Source of the DNA: Cupriavidus laharis
Lineage (GTDB): Bacteria; Pseudomonadota; Gammaproteobacteria; Burkholderiales; Burkholderiaceae
Assembly: GCF_914271435.1 (NCBI RefSeq)
Contig: NZ_CAJZAI010000008.1
Coordinates: 62,001-126,000, forward strand
Reading direction: 5' to 3'
Length of the DNA stretch: 64,000 nt
A program made the translations under genes and the position numbers. Positions 55,552-64,000 of this stretch are shown here, piece after piece (position 1 is the first letter of the stretch; each line of letters starts with the position of its first letter). The notes beneath the pieces are model-generated. The model had not been told where the DNA came from and did not search any database. It worked only from the letters and a program-made list of their open reading frames with translations.

Positions 55552-57114
55552 TCACGCGGCCGCGGTCCGGATCTGCTTGGGTGTGAACGCCGGCAACTCC
55601 GTCGGCTGCGTCCTCGCATAAATCTTCCAGGCGGCCCGCAACAACTGATCGAGCCCACTGGCGCCATAGCCCGCACCGGGACCCGCTAGGCGTTTTGCAA
55701 CGCCACGCTGGGTAGGCGGGTAGTCCACTGGGCCGAGGAGGGCAGCGGAAGAAGGCGGGCAGGCTGCCAGGCCTCGCCGTACCCAGTGCTTCTGCAATGC
55801 TTCGAGCGTGTCCGGGGCAATGGCAAGGGAGCGCGACCTCGGGCCATGCCAGTGCAGGCAGGCCTGATGTCCTTCAAGCCGCAACGCTGCGCATGTGAGG
55901 CCGGCAAGCTCGCTGACCTTGAATCCATCCCGTACCAGCAGGCCGGCTGCGAGCGCCGCCTGCCATTTCGCCTCGGACTGCGTGCCCAGCCAGTCCAGAA
56001 ATCCGTCAATGTCCTTGCGCGCCAGCGGACCAGGTCCATCGGACTCCGCTGCCTCTGTGTCGCCCTCCGGCGTATCGACGGTATCGGGGAGGCAGGCGAA
56101 CAGCCCTGCCTTCGACAGCGACCTGAGTAACGCGCGGATCACTCGCAAGGCTGCAGCCTGCGAACTGGCACTGAGGGGTCCTTCGAAGGGGCGCCAGTGC
56201 ACCCGATCCCGCGGACTCGCGGGACCGCACCAGAATGCGGTCGGCTCCGGCGCGCGCAAAAACGCCGCGTACCCTTGCAGCGATTCCGCGGTCATTTCCT
56301 CCAGACGCAGTCGTTCCCGTGCCAGCCAGAGCAGCAGCCGCTCGGCCTCCTTTCGGTAGCTGCTGCGGGTATGCGGCGACCGCGGCTTTGCATCCAGCCA
56401 TTGCCGCACGCGTTCCAGATCCGAGCGCGAGGCATCCGGAGATGGGCCGCCGGGCGGTTGCGGCAGCATATGCTCGAGCGGAACCGGATGCGTCATTTGT
56501 GGACCCAGGGGAAGCGGGACAATGGCGGGGCGCCGTGATACCTCCGAAGGCGCAACGATATATACGTCAATAAGTGCCTTATTATTATCTTTTTGAGGTC
56601 CGCGCTGCTCGATCAGCCATTTAGTAATGATCTCGGCCGACTTCGGGCCGATGCGTGGTACGGCGCGCCACCAGCTGCTGCCGCGCGCGTTCGCCAGGCT
56701 GGCTAGATCGGAAATTTTGTGGATACCGGCCGCGGTAAGACGGCGAGCCAGGCTGGGGCCAAACCACAGCCCGACTTCGTGCCCCGTCGACGGACGGCCC
56801 TGTCCCAAGCTTTCCAGCGAGGAAAGGGCATCGACCCGGCGGGTCATGCCCACGTCCGACCGTCCGCGAAGCGCCTCGAACATTTCGGCGATCTCGGGAC
56901 GGTCGTGCTGCAGCGCGAACTGGACGAGGCGGTCCCGCAGCGCCAGGATGCGTGCAATCGCCTGGTGTTCGGTCAGGTCTTCGTCATCGTCCGGATCGGA
57001 CAGGTAGCGGTTGGCGATGTCGACCGGACGCATGCCCTGCGCGTAGGCGCGCACGACCGCGAATTCCGTCCGGGTCAGCTTGGTGGCAGCCGAAGTGCCG
57101 TGATCTTCATTCAT
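55552..57114 (-). CDS. Tyrosine-recombinase-like protein, catalytically degenerate
   Basis: A 520-residue protein with the layout of phage-integrase-family proteins: a region of unknown type at 1-115, a helix-hairpin-helix-like part near 116-170, a core-binding SAM-like domain near 228-340, and a catalytic-like domain from about 365. The box holding the first catalytic arginine, normally GLRxSEL, reads GFKVSEL (397-403), so Arg is Lys. No HxLRH box and no terminal tyrosine are found; the protein ends TPKQIRTAAA. It is probably a DNA-binding protein that no longer recombines. It is convergent with parB, and inverted AAAGTGG/CCACTTT (57158-57183) lies upstream. Confidence 0.75.
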   Translation of the reverse strand: MNEDHGTSAATKLTRTEFAVVRAYAQGMRPVDIANRYLSDPDDDEDLTEHQAIARILALRDRLVQFALQHDRPEIAEMFEALRGRSDVGMTRRVDALSSLESLGQGRPSTGHEVGLWFGPSLARRLTAAGIHKISDLASLANARGSSWWRAVPRIGPKSAEIITKWLIEQRGPQKDNNKALIDVYIVAPSEVSRRPAIVPLPLGPQMTHPVPLEHMLPQPPGGPSPDASRSDLERVRQWLDAKPRSPHTRSSYRKEAERLLLWLARERLRLEEMTAESLQGYAAFLRAPEPTAFWCGPASPRDRVHWRPFEGPLSASSQAAALRVIRALLRSLSKAGLFACLPDTVDTPEGDTEAAESDGPGPLARKDIDGFLDWLGTQSEAKWQAALAAGLLVRDGFKVSELAGLTCAALRLEGHQACLHWHGPRSRSLAIAPDTLEALQKHWVRRGLAACPPSSAALLGPVDYPPTQRGVAKRLAGPGAGYGASGLDQLLRAAWKIYARTQPTELPAFTPKQIRTAAA

Positions 57115-57665
57115 CGCCCCGATTCACGTAAGTGACTGAACTATAACAACTTTATCCAAAGTGGATTTCGAGCAGGCCACTTTTGCGGCACGAAAGTTAA
57201 TGTAAATTATTTTTGTGCGAACCACCACACTTTAATCCCCGGACTTGTGGCTTTTCGTACGGTCCGACAGAAATCTCACAGGTCCTTCCCTTCGGCTTCC
57301 CGTGCCCGTGACTTGCCAGGCGGGACGCCGGGGCGGCCAAAGCGTACCCGTTTCTTCGGACAAGCCGCCGCGTGCGCCAGACCCGCCTTATCTCGGCTAT
57401 CGCGGGGGCTTTGTCATTGGCGTCGGGCACTGCCTTTCCGACGTGGCATGCCGCCACCATACCCGCAGCGTATCAACCCGATACCCGATCAGTGTTGGAC
57501 GACCCGAGCGGCGCTTGACTATCATCGGTTCGCACCCCCAGCACAAGACGGCAGAGGAAAGTGCGTCACAGGGGCCTGTCAGCATGTCGGTGTCCCGCAG
57601 AAGAACACCCGGCGCCCGCGTCGGCCCGAACGGAGACACGAAGGCCCCGCGCCTTCATTGCCCTC
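57115..57665. other. Gap without a gene; possible operator and one iteron
   Basis: The first 110 bp are AT-rich for this genome and carry AAAGTGG (57158-57164) and CCACTTT (57177-57183), a likely control site for the recombinase-like gene. The rest holds one degenerate iteron and no convincing frame. Confidence 0.5.
57342..57358 (-). repeat. Dispersed iteron copy, right of the partition genes
   Basis: GCGTACCCGTTTCTTCG, one mismatch to the consensus; the only copy seen on the parAB side of the origin. Confidence 0.75.
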
Positions 57666-58871
57666 ATGCCTGAACCCCTTATTTCCCCTGCCCAGAGCCA
57701 GATGGATCGCGCCGGCAGTGCGTGGTCCTTGTCCGCGATCACGGCGGGCTTCCTTGCCGTGCTGGTCTCATATTCGGGCCCGCTGGTGATCTTCTTCCAG
57801 GCGGCGCACGCGGCCAGGCTGCCGGCCGACATGGTCACGTCCTGGGTGTGGGCGATCTCGATCGGTGCGGGCGTGTCGGGTCTGCTGCTGAGCTGGCGGC
57901 TCAGGGTGCCGGTCATCACGGCATGGTCGGCGCCAGGGACGGCGCTGCTGGTGACGCTGTTTCCGCAACTGAGTCTTGCCGATGCCGTGGGTGCCTACGT
58001 GAGCGCCGCGGCCATCCTGTTCGTGATCGGGATCTCAGGCGGCTTCGACTGGCTCGTGCAACGCATTCCGCGCGGCATCGCGGCGGGCATGATGGCAGGC
58101 ATCCTGTTCCAGTTCGGCGCGGGCGCATTCAAGGCCGCCGGGACCATGCCGCTGCTCGCCGCCGTGATGATCGTGACCTACCTCGTGTGCCGGCGCTGGC
58201 TGCAGCGCTACTGCATGGTCGTGGTGCTGGCCGCCGGTGTCGCGATGGCCGCGGCGCAGGGGCTCACGCATGCGGGCGATTTCCACCTGGCGCTGGCCAG
58301 GCCGGTCTTCACCGCGCCGCACTGGTCGTTGGGCGCCACGCTGAGCCTTGCCATCCCGCTCGTGATCGTGAGCCTGACCGGGCAGTTCCTGCCGGGCATG
58401 GCGATCCTGCGCCTGTCCGGGTATCGCACGCCCGCGCGGCCCATCCTTGCGGCAACCAGCCTTGCGAGCGCCGCCGTCGCGTGCTTCGGCGGCATCACCA
58501 TCGTGACAGCCGCCATTACCGCCGCGTTGTGCACGGGCAAGGACGCGCACGAGGACCCTTCGCGCCGCTATGTGGCGGGCATCGCCAACGGTGCGTTCTA
58601 CCTCGTGGGCGGAACGTTCGCAGGCACCATCGTGCTGCTGTTCGATGCCCTGCCGCACGCCTTTGTGGCGGTCCTTGCCGGGCTGGCGCTGGTCGGCGCC
58701 ATCATGTCCAACGTGATGGAAGCCATCATGCAGGAGGACCATCGCGAAGCGTCGGTCATCACGTTCCTTGCCACGGCTTCGGGCATGACCCTGTTCGGGC
58801 TGGGCTCGGCTTTCTGGGGGATCGTGATCGGCAGCGTGGCCTGGTTCGTCCTGCACTGCAAACGGCGATAG
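57666..58871 (+). CDS. benE: BenE-family benzoate transporter
   Basis: A 401-residue inner-membrane protein with about eleven to twelve hydrophobic segments, matching benzoate:H+ symporters. Family stretches are FLAVLVSYSGPLVIFFQAA near 30-48, WSAPGTALLVTLFP near 86-99, RIPRGIAAGMMAGILFQFG near 130-148 and CFGGITIVTAAITAALCTGKDAHEDP near 279-304. Benzoate genes are not adjacent, so its substrate is taken from the family only. Its own promoter is expected in the gap with the iteron. A short GC hairpin at 58872-58888 directly follows the stop. Confidence 0.88.
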   Translation: MPEPLISPAQSQMDRAGSAWSLSAITAGFLAVLVSYSGPLVIFFQAAHAARLPADMVTSWVWAISIGAGVSGLLLSWRLRVPVITAWSAPGTALLVTLFPQLSLADAVGAYVSAAAILFVIGISGGFDWLVQRIPRGIAAGMMAGILFQFGAGAFKAAGTMPLLAAVMIVTYLVCRRWLQRYCMVVVLAAGVAMAAAQGLTHAGDFHLALARPVFTAPHWSLGATLSLAIPLVIVSLTGQFLPGMAILRLSGYRTPARPILAATSLASAAVACFGGITIVTAAITAALCTGKDAHEDPSRRYVAGIANGAFYLVGGTFAGTIVLLFDALPHAFVAVLAGLALVGAIMSNVMEAIMQEDHREASVITFLATASGMTLFGLGSAFWGIVIGSVAWFVLHCKRR

Positions 58872-59428
58872 GCGGGAGCCGCTCCCGCGCCATATCCGCC
58901 GCGGATTGCAGGACACCCCTCTTCAGCGGGGGGCATTGTATTGCAAGACAGCGCGCCACCCGATCGGGGGTTCCGCCATTCGCGCGGACTTCCGCAAAGC
59001 AACGGTTACGCCATAGCGCAGGCATCAATAAGCCTGCTGCGCCACATGCAGCCTTCCGCGCTGCGACGATTTGCGGCCCACGCGCATCATTCAAACTGAT
59101 CATGGGGAAAACCCGGCCAGACTGGCCCTGCCTTGCTTTCGACAAGACCGTTTCATATGCTGGTTACCTGAGTTACGTTTTCTTACATCTGATTTCAATG
59201 GCGTCTAAGAGCGCCATGCGGTTGATAAGCGTCGGACAGACGCAAACGGGGCGATTCGACACCTCCAAGGGAAGGGACTGTCAGCCGGCCGGACCGGAAG
59301 GCTGAGGGCGCTGGAGCTCTGCCGGGTCGTATGGAAGATGCAACTCGCAGGATAGCGAGGCATTTTCCGAGAGCAAGTGCGGGTTGTCGCAGGGTTCGCG
59401 CTTGCCGCTACAAGAAAAGAGAGCGGCC
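58872..59428. other. Gap of about 560 bp without a gene
   Basis: It begins with the hairpin GCGGGAG-ccg-CTCCCGC (58872-58888), perhaps the benE terminator. Around 59160-59200 the sequence is AT-richer (GAGTTACGTTTTCTTACATC), probably promoter DNA for the regulator. No protein-like frame is convincing. Confidence 0.5.
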
Positions 59429-60301
59429 ATGGCCACCATCCTCTTGATCGAGCCTCATCCACTGTTGCGCCTGGGGCTGCGCCATCTGCTGGCGCAAGCG
59501 CATATTCCCGGGGACCTGATCGATATCGATCCGCTGGCACCCATTGAATCGGATCTCTGGCTGCATGGTGCGGACCTGCTCGTGTTCGGGTTGCCGCCCG
59601 ACCATGGCAGCGGATGCCTGCAGCTCGCCGACGTGTGCGATCGGCTGCAGCCGCAGCGCGTGCTCGTGCTCGCCGAATCGCCGGCCGCAGCGCTTGGCAC
59701 GGCCGGGCTGCCCGAGTGCGTGCGCGGCTGCATGCACAAGCACAGCAGCGCTGCGGCGCTCGACGCCGCAGTGCGCCTGGTGCTGGCCGGCGGCGAGTGC
59801 TTTCCGTCCCGTCTCCAGATGGAAAGCGCGTCCGGTGCCATGAGCGAAGCCGTGGTGGAGCACGGCATGTTGCCCGACGCGGTGGCCGCCGACGGCGACC
59901 CCAACGTCGTGGCGCTGCAACGTGGTCCTGGCGTCCTGGCCGTGGGGGGCGCGGTCCGCGTCGATCCGGCACAGCCGGCGCCGCCGACACTATCGCTTGC
60001 CCACGCTGGCGGCTACGAAACGCCGTCGGCGGGTGCCCACCTGCTCAATATCACCGAGCGGCAGTACGAGGTGCTCGCGCTGCTTGCGCGCGGCTATCCG
60101 ATCAAGACCGTCAGCCGGATCCTCAACATCTCCGTCGCCACGGCCAAGACACACGCGTGCACGCTGTACCAGCGGCTGCACGTGCGCAACAAGGGTGAAG
60201 CGGTGTACGTCGCGCTGCAGCGCGGCGCCACGCTCAACTGGGCCGGACCGCCATCCGCCGGCCAGCCGCAGGTGCCCGCGGGTGCCGGCATGGCGGCATA
60301 G
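59429..60301 (+). CDS. LuxR-type regulator with degenerate receiver domain
   Basis: A 290-residue regulator. Residues 1-130 have a response-regulator fold (MATILLIEPHPLLRLGLRHLL; VLAGGECFPS at the end), but the expected phosphoacceptor Asp after LLVF is replaced (LLVFGLPP), so it is probably not phosphorylated. A linker of about 75 residues follows. The LuxR/FixJ HTH occupies about 208-270 (LNITERQYEVLALLARGYPIK, NISVATAKTHACTLYQRLHV). ATG 59429 follows AAAAGAGAGCGGCC. The next gene resembles its N-terminal domain. Confidence 0.83.
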   Translation: MATILLIEPHPLLRLGLRHLLAQAHIPGDLIDIDPLAPIESDLWLHGADLLVFGLPPDHGSGCLQLADVCDRLQPQRVLVLAESPAAALGTAGLPECVRGCMHKHSSAAALDAAVRLVLAGGECFPSRLQMESASGAMSEAVVEHGMLPDAVAADGDPNVVALQRGPGVLAVGGAVRVDPAQPAPPTLSLAHAGGYETPSAGAHLLNITERQYEVLALLARGYPIKTVSRILNISVATAKTHACTLYQRLHVRNKGEAVYVALQRGATLNWAGPPSAGQPQVPAGAGMAA

Positions 60302-60516
60302 TCGCTGCCGGGGCCTGGCTGCGCAGATGCGGCCAGGCAGGCTCATCCATCTGGAGAGCGCGGCTCATCCAAAAGCATGAGGCGGACGTTGCGGCGGGTT
60401 GCTACGTTCTGAGTAAGGGCACCGGCAGGCACCTGCAGGCACTTGCGCGCAGCAGCGTGGCGCACGGCGCCCCGGTTCTCCAATGGTGGTATCGCTTCCG
60501 CTGCCCCTCACAGTCA

Positions 60517-60987
60517 ATGTCGACCTATCTGATTGCCAGCAATGAAGTCATGTGCCGGGTCCTGGCCCGCCGGCTGCAGGCGCTCAGCCTGCCCGGCCCG
60601 ATCCGCTGGCGCGCGCCGCGATGGCTCGATGAAGCCGACGCGTCCATCCCTCCCGAGCAAGCCGAAGATCCCGCAGACATCGCACTGCTCGATTGCAGCG
60701 GAGTCGAGGGCGATCAACGCGCGCTGCTGGACCGCCTGCACGCCAGGCTGGCGCCGCGGCGCTGGCTCGTGATTTCCGACCGGCTCGATGCCTCGCTCAT
60801 GCTGCATGCCGCGCTGCTCGGCGCGAGCGGTTGCCTGGCAGCGCCGGTATCGCCCGAGCTCGTATGCGCCGCCATGGCGCTGGTCTGGGCCGGCGGGCAG
60901 TGTTTCCCGCGCGCCGCGCTCACACTGGCCGGCGGCGCGCCGCCGGCCTCGCTCGTTTGCCCGATTGGTACTACGGCCACCGGATGA
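60517..60987 (+). CDS. Stand-alone receiver-like protein
   Basis: A 156-residue protein resembling the receiver part of the upstream regulator and sharing the ending VWAGGQCFPR (compare VLAGGECFPS). It has no DNA-binding domain. An Asp is present at the end of the third strand (IALLDCSG), but the conserved Lys position reads GCLAAPVS, so signalling chemistry is doubtful. ATG 60517 lacks a strong ribosome site. It could act as a partner or decoy for the LuxR protein. It lies 215 bp from that gene. Confidence 0.68.
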   Translation: MSTYLIASNEVMCRVLARRLQALSLPGPIRWRAPRWLDEADASIPPEQAEDPADIALLDCSGVEGDQRALLDRLHARLAPRRWLVISDRLDASLMLHAALLGASGCLAAPVSPELVCAAMALVWAGGQCFPRAALTLAGGAPPASLVCPIGTTATG

Positions 60988-61083
60988 GGGCGAACGGGAC
61001 GCTGCGCGGCTATGCTTGATTTGCCTGCGGCAGAAGCCGGCCCGTTTCAGAGGGCCGCCGCCGCGGGAGTGCAAGGGGGTCGT

Positions 61084-61362
61084 ATGGAGGGCGGTCTGGA
61101 ATTCCTCATCGTGCGCGGCTTCGCCGTGCGCGAAGGGCGAGGCAAGTGGGCCTGTTGCTTCGAAATCCGGCTGGCAACGCAGAGCGATGAGCCGCTGCTG
61201 TACCGCGGTGAACTGCACGGCCGGCAATTCGACTGCGAACTGGCCGCGGCCGAGGCGGCACGCGAAGCCGGCGAACGCGAGGCGCGGTTGCGCGTGGAAA
61301 GCCTGAGGGCACTCATCATCGCACAGCATCGGCACCACCTGCCGTCATCGTTCGTGCCCTGA
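61084..61362 (+). CDS. Small protein of unknown function
   Basis: A 92-residue soluble protein with a good ribosome site (AAGGGGGTCGT) before ATG 61084. It opens with a beta-rich segment (EFLIVRGFAVREG, WACCFEIRLA) and ends in an Ala/Glu/Arg helix (AAEAAREAGEREARLRVES). I recognise no family. An upstream ATG at 61012 would add 24 residues but lacks a ribosome site. It sits between the receiver-like genes and the DUF1839 gene. Confidence 0.6.
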   Translation: MEGGLEFLIVRGFAVREGRGKWACCFEIRLATQSDEPLLYRGELHGRQFDCELAAAEAAREAGEREARLRVESLRALIIAQHRHHLPSSFVP

Positions 61363-61939
61363 ACCCTGGTCCGTTGCGCACCTTCGGGATGTGTTCCTGT
61401 CCGTCACCAGCCTGACGCCGCGTGCGCGGTGCCGTTGCCGCGCTTCCCGACCGGCCATGCCATCGGATGCATGTCCGGCCTGGTGTGATCTCCATGATGC
61501 GTTGGGCGCGCCAAAAAAGAAGCCCGCCGACCGGGGGACCATGCGGGCTTTGAAACGCGCAAGGCACGTAGTGCGCTTGCACGTTCCATCGACGATAGGC
61601 AATCGCCGCCCCGGCCTCCATCCGCCAGAAGCACCATGCGCACGGCGTCGCGCAGCCGGTATTCATCCATGCTTCAACCATGCAGGCGGATGCGGAGATA
61701 CGCTGCGCGAGCCGCCGCGCGCAGGGCTGCGGAACTTTGTGCGGCGTCCAACAGACTGCCGGGAACACGCCGCGCAATGATCGCCAGCACGACCGGTCGT
61801 GCAAGCATCAGACACGGTCGGGGGAGGCGCGCAGGACAGGAGTGGATGCACGGCAATCGAGCTGCAGGTGCGCTGGCGCCTGCAGCCCTGACCGTGCGCG
61901 CCCGCGAACGCAACGTCTTGGCACGCGCGGAGGCCAACA
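61363..61939. other. Gap without an assigned gene
   Basis: About 580 bp. It holds a minus-strand terminator-like hairpin (61513-61550) and several short frames, none with convincing codon use or similarity. The last bases carry GGAGG, the ribosome site of the next gene. Confidence 0.5.
61513..61550 (-). terminator. Terminator-like hairpin without a known gene
   Basis: On the minus strand AAGCCCGC and GCGGGCTT (8-bp stem, 15-nt loop) are followed by CTTTTTT. It implies a short minus-strand transcript starting somewhere to its right. Confidence 0.5.
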
Positions 61940-62923
61940 GTGTACGGCGACACGAAGATGCGTGGGCGTGGCGGTCCGGGATTGCGCGGTGGAAATCCGG
62001 TCTGGTCGCACGTTAACAGCCACGTCGATCTCTGGATTGAACTGCTGCATGGCCTGGACCTGCCACCGGTGGCAGCGCTGCCCTGCACCGTCAGGCAAGC
62101 GTTTGAGGCCGACCACTTCACGCAATGCCGGATACCCGATGCCGATCTCGAGCGGCTGTTCGGCCTGAACATCCATGTCCTGACGCTGTACGACTCGCTC
62201 GAGAGCCACGTCGCCGCGCAGACCAGCCGAGGCAACATCGTGGTGATGGAGGTCGACAGCAGCCAGCTGCCGCCCGCGCCGGGCACGGCCTACCAGCGCC
62301 AGCGCACGCTGTCGTGCATCGGCATCGACGTGATGATTCCGGATGCGCTGGCCGTGGGGTATTTCCACTCCGACGGCTATCACACCGCCAGCGGCGAGGA
62401 CTACACCGCGCTCTTCGGCCGGGTGCCTGGCGGACGCAACGCGGAAGCCCTGCTCTACACCCATGCCGACGTGGTGCGCCGCAATCCGTGCACGCACAGC
62501 GACGCGTCGCTGCTGCAGGCTTCGCTGGAACTCTTTCGCTTTCACCTGGCAAACCGTCCGCGCGACAATCCGGTCAGCACCTTTCGCGCGGCATTCCCCG
62601 AGCACCTTGATCGCCTGATGGCGCGCGGCGAGCCCGGCTTTCATCACTATGCGGCCGGTGTGCTGCGCCAGCTCGGCGCCAACTTCGAATTGCTTGCGCG
62701 CTACCTGCGCTGGCTGGTCATGCAAGGCGAGCAGGTGCCCGACAAGACGGCCGAGGCCTGCTACACCATGGCATCGGAAGCGATGGTCATGCAGTTCCGG
62801 CTGATGCGCGCGGTGATCAGCCGCAAGCCGGACACCTGCGAGGATTGCCTGGACCAGCTCGAAGCCTCGTACCAGGCGTGCGTGCCGGTGCTGGCGCGGC
62901 ATTTCGCCGGGAGCAAGGCGTGA
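61940..62923 (+). CDS. DUF1839-family protein
   Basis: A 327-residue protein that I match to DUF1839, a family without established activity. The start is GTG 61940, with GGAGG six bases upstream. Typical segments are HVDLWIELLHGLDLPPVAALP near 28-48, FTFFKFPHEDL-type counterparts replaced here by QCRIPDADLERLFGL near 62-76, and CIGIDVMIPDAL near 128. The stop overlaps the next start by 4 bp (GTGA). In related genomes I recall this family with amino acid:carrier-protein ligases, carrier proteins and acyl-CoA dehydrogenases; if so they should lie to the right. Confidence 0.7.
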   Translation: MYGDTKMRGRGGPGLRGGNPVWSHVNSHVDLWIELLHGLDLPPVAALPCTVRQAFEADHFTQCRIPDADLERLFGLNIHVLTLYDSLESHVAAQTSRGNIVVMEVDSSQLPPAPGTAYQRQRTLSCIGIDVMIPDALAVGYFHSDGYHTASGEDYTALFGRVPGGRNAEALLYTHADVVRRNPCTHSDASLLQASLELFRFHLANRPRDNPVSTFRAAFPEHLDRLMARGEPGFHHYAAGVLRQLGANFELLARYLRWLVMQGEQVPDKTAEACYTMASEAMVMQFRLMRAVISRKPDTCEDCLDQLEASYQACVPVLARHFAGSKA

Positions 62924-64000
62924 CGCTTCCCGTCGCCGCCGCGAGCACACGCCGCGGCGCGCGGCTGCCTGGCAGCCTGCACGTGTCGGGAGACTGGTCA
63001 TGGCTGGAAACCCTGCCCGGTGCCGCCGACAGCCCGGCATGCCTGGACGAGTGCGCGGCATGGTTGCCGGCCCCGGTGCCGGGTACCGTGGCCGACGCCA
63101 TGCGCATATCGGGCCGCTGGCGCGACACGACGCCGGTGGCCTCGCATCGGCACGACTACTGGTACCGCCTGCGCTTCGCTGCGACCGGGCACCGGCTGCT
63201 GCGCTTGCGGAGCCTGGCCGGCGCGGCGCAGGCATGGGTCAACGGGCGACCGATCGCCGCGCCGCAGGCGCTGTGCGATGTGTGCGAGGCCGAAGTGGAC
63301 CTGGCAGGCGTCAATACCCTCCACCTGTGCTTTCGGGCCAGCGTACCCCGGCTGCATGCGGCGCGCAGCACGCTGTGCTGGCGCCAGGCACTGACATTCC
63401 CGGCGTCGGGCGTCATCGGGCATGCCGCGGCTGAAGACACGCCGCTGCACGCCGTGGGCTTGCTGCAGCCCGTCGAGTTGCTTGAACTCGGCGGCAACGA
63501 TGTTCTCGCCGATGCCGCGGTGGATCTCTCCGCTGGAATGGAAGATGGCGCGGGTCTGGTTTCCATGCGCCTGCACCTGCATGGCGAGGCACCGGCGCAG
63601 GCGATGCTGAGCATCTGCGATGCGGATGGCGTTGTCCGCGCGCCGCTCATGCGCGAGGATGCCTTCACGCTGGCGGCCGAAGTGCGCCTTGACCATCCCA
63701 GGCTCTGGTGGCCCCATACGCACGGCCAGCCGGCCCGGTATCGCGTCCTGGCCGAGGCCGGGGGACACATGCTCGATTGCGGGCGGATCGGATTGCGCAG
63801 CGTTCGGGGCGACAGGCATGGATGCAATCCCTTTCCACGCATCAATGATGTGCCGGTGTTTTGCCGCGGCGCGCGCCTGGGCGCCGGGGAACTGGCCGCG
63901 CTCGCGGCATCGCCGCTGGCCGCTCGCTCTTGGATGCGGCTCGCACGTGGTGCCGGGATGAACGTGCTGTATCTCGATCGCGGCTGTGCGCCGGCCGCTG
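62920..64000 (+). CDS. Glycoside hydrolase family 2-like protein (partial)
   Basis: The visible 360 residues resemble the sugar-binding and immunoglobulin-like domains of family 2 beta-mannosidases: DYWYRLRFAATG near 75, AQAWVNGRPIA near 103, HPRLWWPHTHGQPARYRVL near 263-281. The catalytic barrel lies beyond the window, so activity cannot be judged. No signal peptide is seen, which is unusual for a secreted glycosidase and fits a biosynthetic or intracellular role. The GTG start overlaps the DUF1839 stop (GTGA), so the two are translated together. Confidence 0.7.
   Translation, partial: MTLPVAAASTRRGARLPGSLHVSGDWSWLETLPGAADSPACLDECAAWLPAPVPGTVADAMRISGRWRDTTPVASHRHDYWYRLRFAATGHRLLRLRSLAGAAQAWVNGRPIAAPQALCDVCEAEVDLAGVNTLHLCFRASVPRLHAARSTLCWRQALTFPASGVIGHAAAEDTPLHAVGLLQPVELLELGGNDVLADAAVDLSAGMEDGAGLVSMRLHLHGEAPAQAMLSICDADGVVRAPLMREDAFTLAAEVRLDHPRLWWPHTHGQPARYRVLAEAGGHMLDCGRIGLRSVRGDRHGCNPFPRINDVPVFCRGARLGAGELAALAASPLAARSWMRLARGAGMNVLYLDRGCAPAA

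Noticed and set aside
57245-57673. Open frames through the gap before benE
   Set aside because: They cross an iteron and the benE start and show no similarity or proper ribosome site.
61404-61670. 88-codon minus-strand frame starting MDEYRLRDAVRMVLLADGG
   Set aside because: The start looks protein-like, but the frame runs straight through a terminator-like hairpin and ends in improbable sequence. A shorter real gene was not found.

Overview
This window is GC-rich, gene-dense DNA from a Burkholderiaceae betaproteobacterium, most likely Cupriavidus or a close relative. It appears to cover the replication origin of the secondary chromosome (chromid). The evidence is a plasmid-type RepA initiator, a ParA/ParB partition pair, an iteron array with DnaA-box-like sites and an AT-rich stretch. 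The surrounding genes are typical of this family: Bug solute receptors, a glk/pgl/zwf next to edd Entner-Doudoroff block, PilZ and VpsR-like regulators, and a BenE transporter. The genus is inferred from gene content and not proven. No rRNA, tRNA, CRISPR array or intact insertion sequence was seen.

Layout. 1-12.9 kb is mainly catabolic: a partial transhydrogenase alpha gene, a TauD-like dioxygenase, a zinc-free alcohol dehydrogenase, a pair of small paralogues of unknown function, a UxaA/SuyAB-like lyase pair, a GntR regulator, a type-2 malate/lactate dehydrogenase, a giant indolepyruvate ferredoxin oxidoreductase, a Bug receptor and an MFS carrier. 13-24.7 kb holds an IclR regulator, an FAD oxidase, a YcgR/PilZ protein, an RNA-ligase-like phosphodiesterase, an Ogt-AlkA DNA alkylation repair pair, an M16 peptidase, a small gene with a LexA box, and an acyl-CoA dehydrogenase. 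24.8-29.6 kb holds an OPT transporter divergent from a MarR-controlled aromatic monooxygenase operon, then yccF. 29.6-30.7 kb is non-coding: four iteron copies and a degenerate nested inverted-repeat element of about 0.8 kb. 30.7-38 kb is the glucose block: sensor kinase, response regulator, glk, pgl and zwf on the minus strand, with edd diverging. 38-50 kb carries mscS, an AraC regulator, an MFS exporter, prfC, yihY, a small lipoprotein, a VpsR-like sigma-54 activator and an NCS2 purine permease.

50.3-57.1 kb is the replication and partition module. Two cold-shock genes bracket it. Between them lie about 22 copies of a 17-bp iteron (consensus CGCAGAAACGGGTACGC), then repA. Next come parA and parB with two identical 16-bp palindromes that may be parS, and a tyrosine-recombinase-like gene that has lost its catalytic residues. 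57.7-64 kb holds benE, two receiver-like regulators (one with a LuxR HTH, one without), a DUF1839 gene and the start of a glycoside-hydrolase-2-like gene that runs off the window.

The most notable observation is that the iteron is not confined to the origin. Thirteen further copies are scattered over about 40 kb, mostly in intergenic gaps. One lies in frame inside glk, and one supplies the last codons and stop of the phosphodiesterase gene. This suggests a chromosome-wide set of initiator-binding sites, comparable in principle with the extra-origin RctB sites of Vibrio chromosome 2. That role is an inference.
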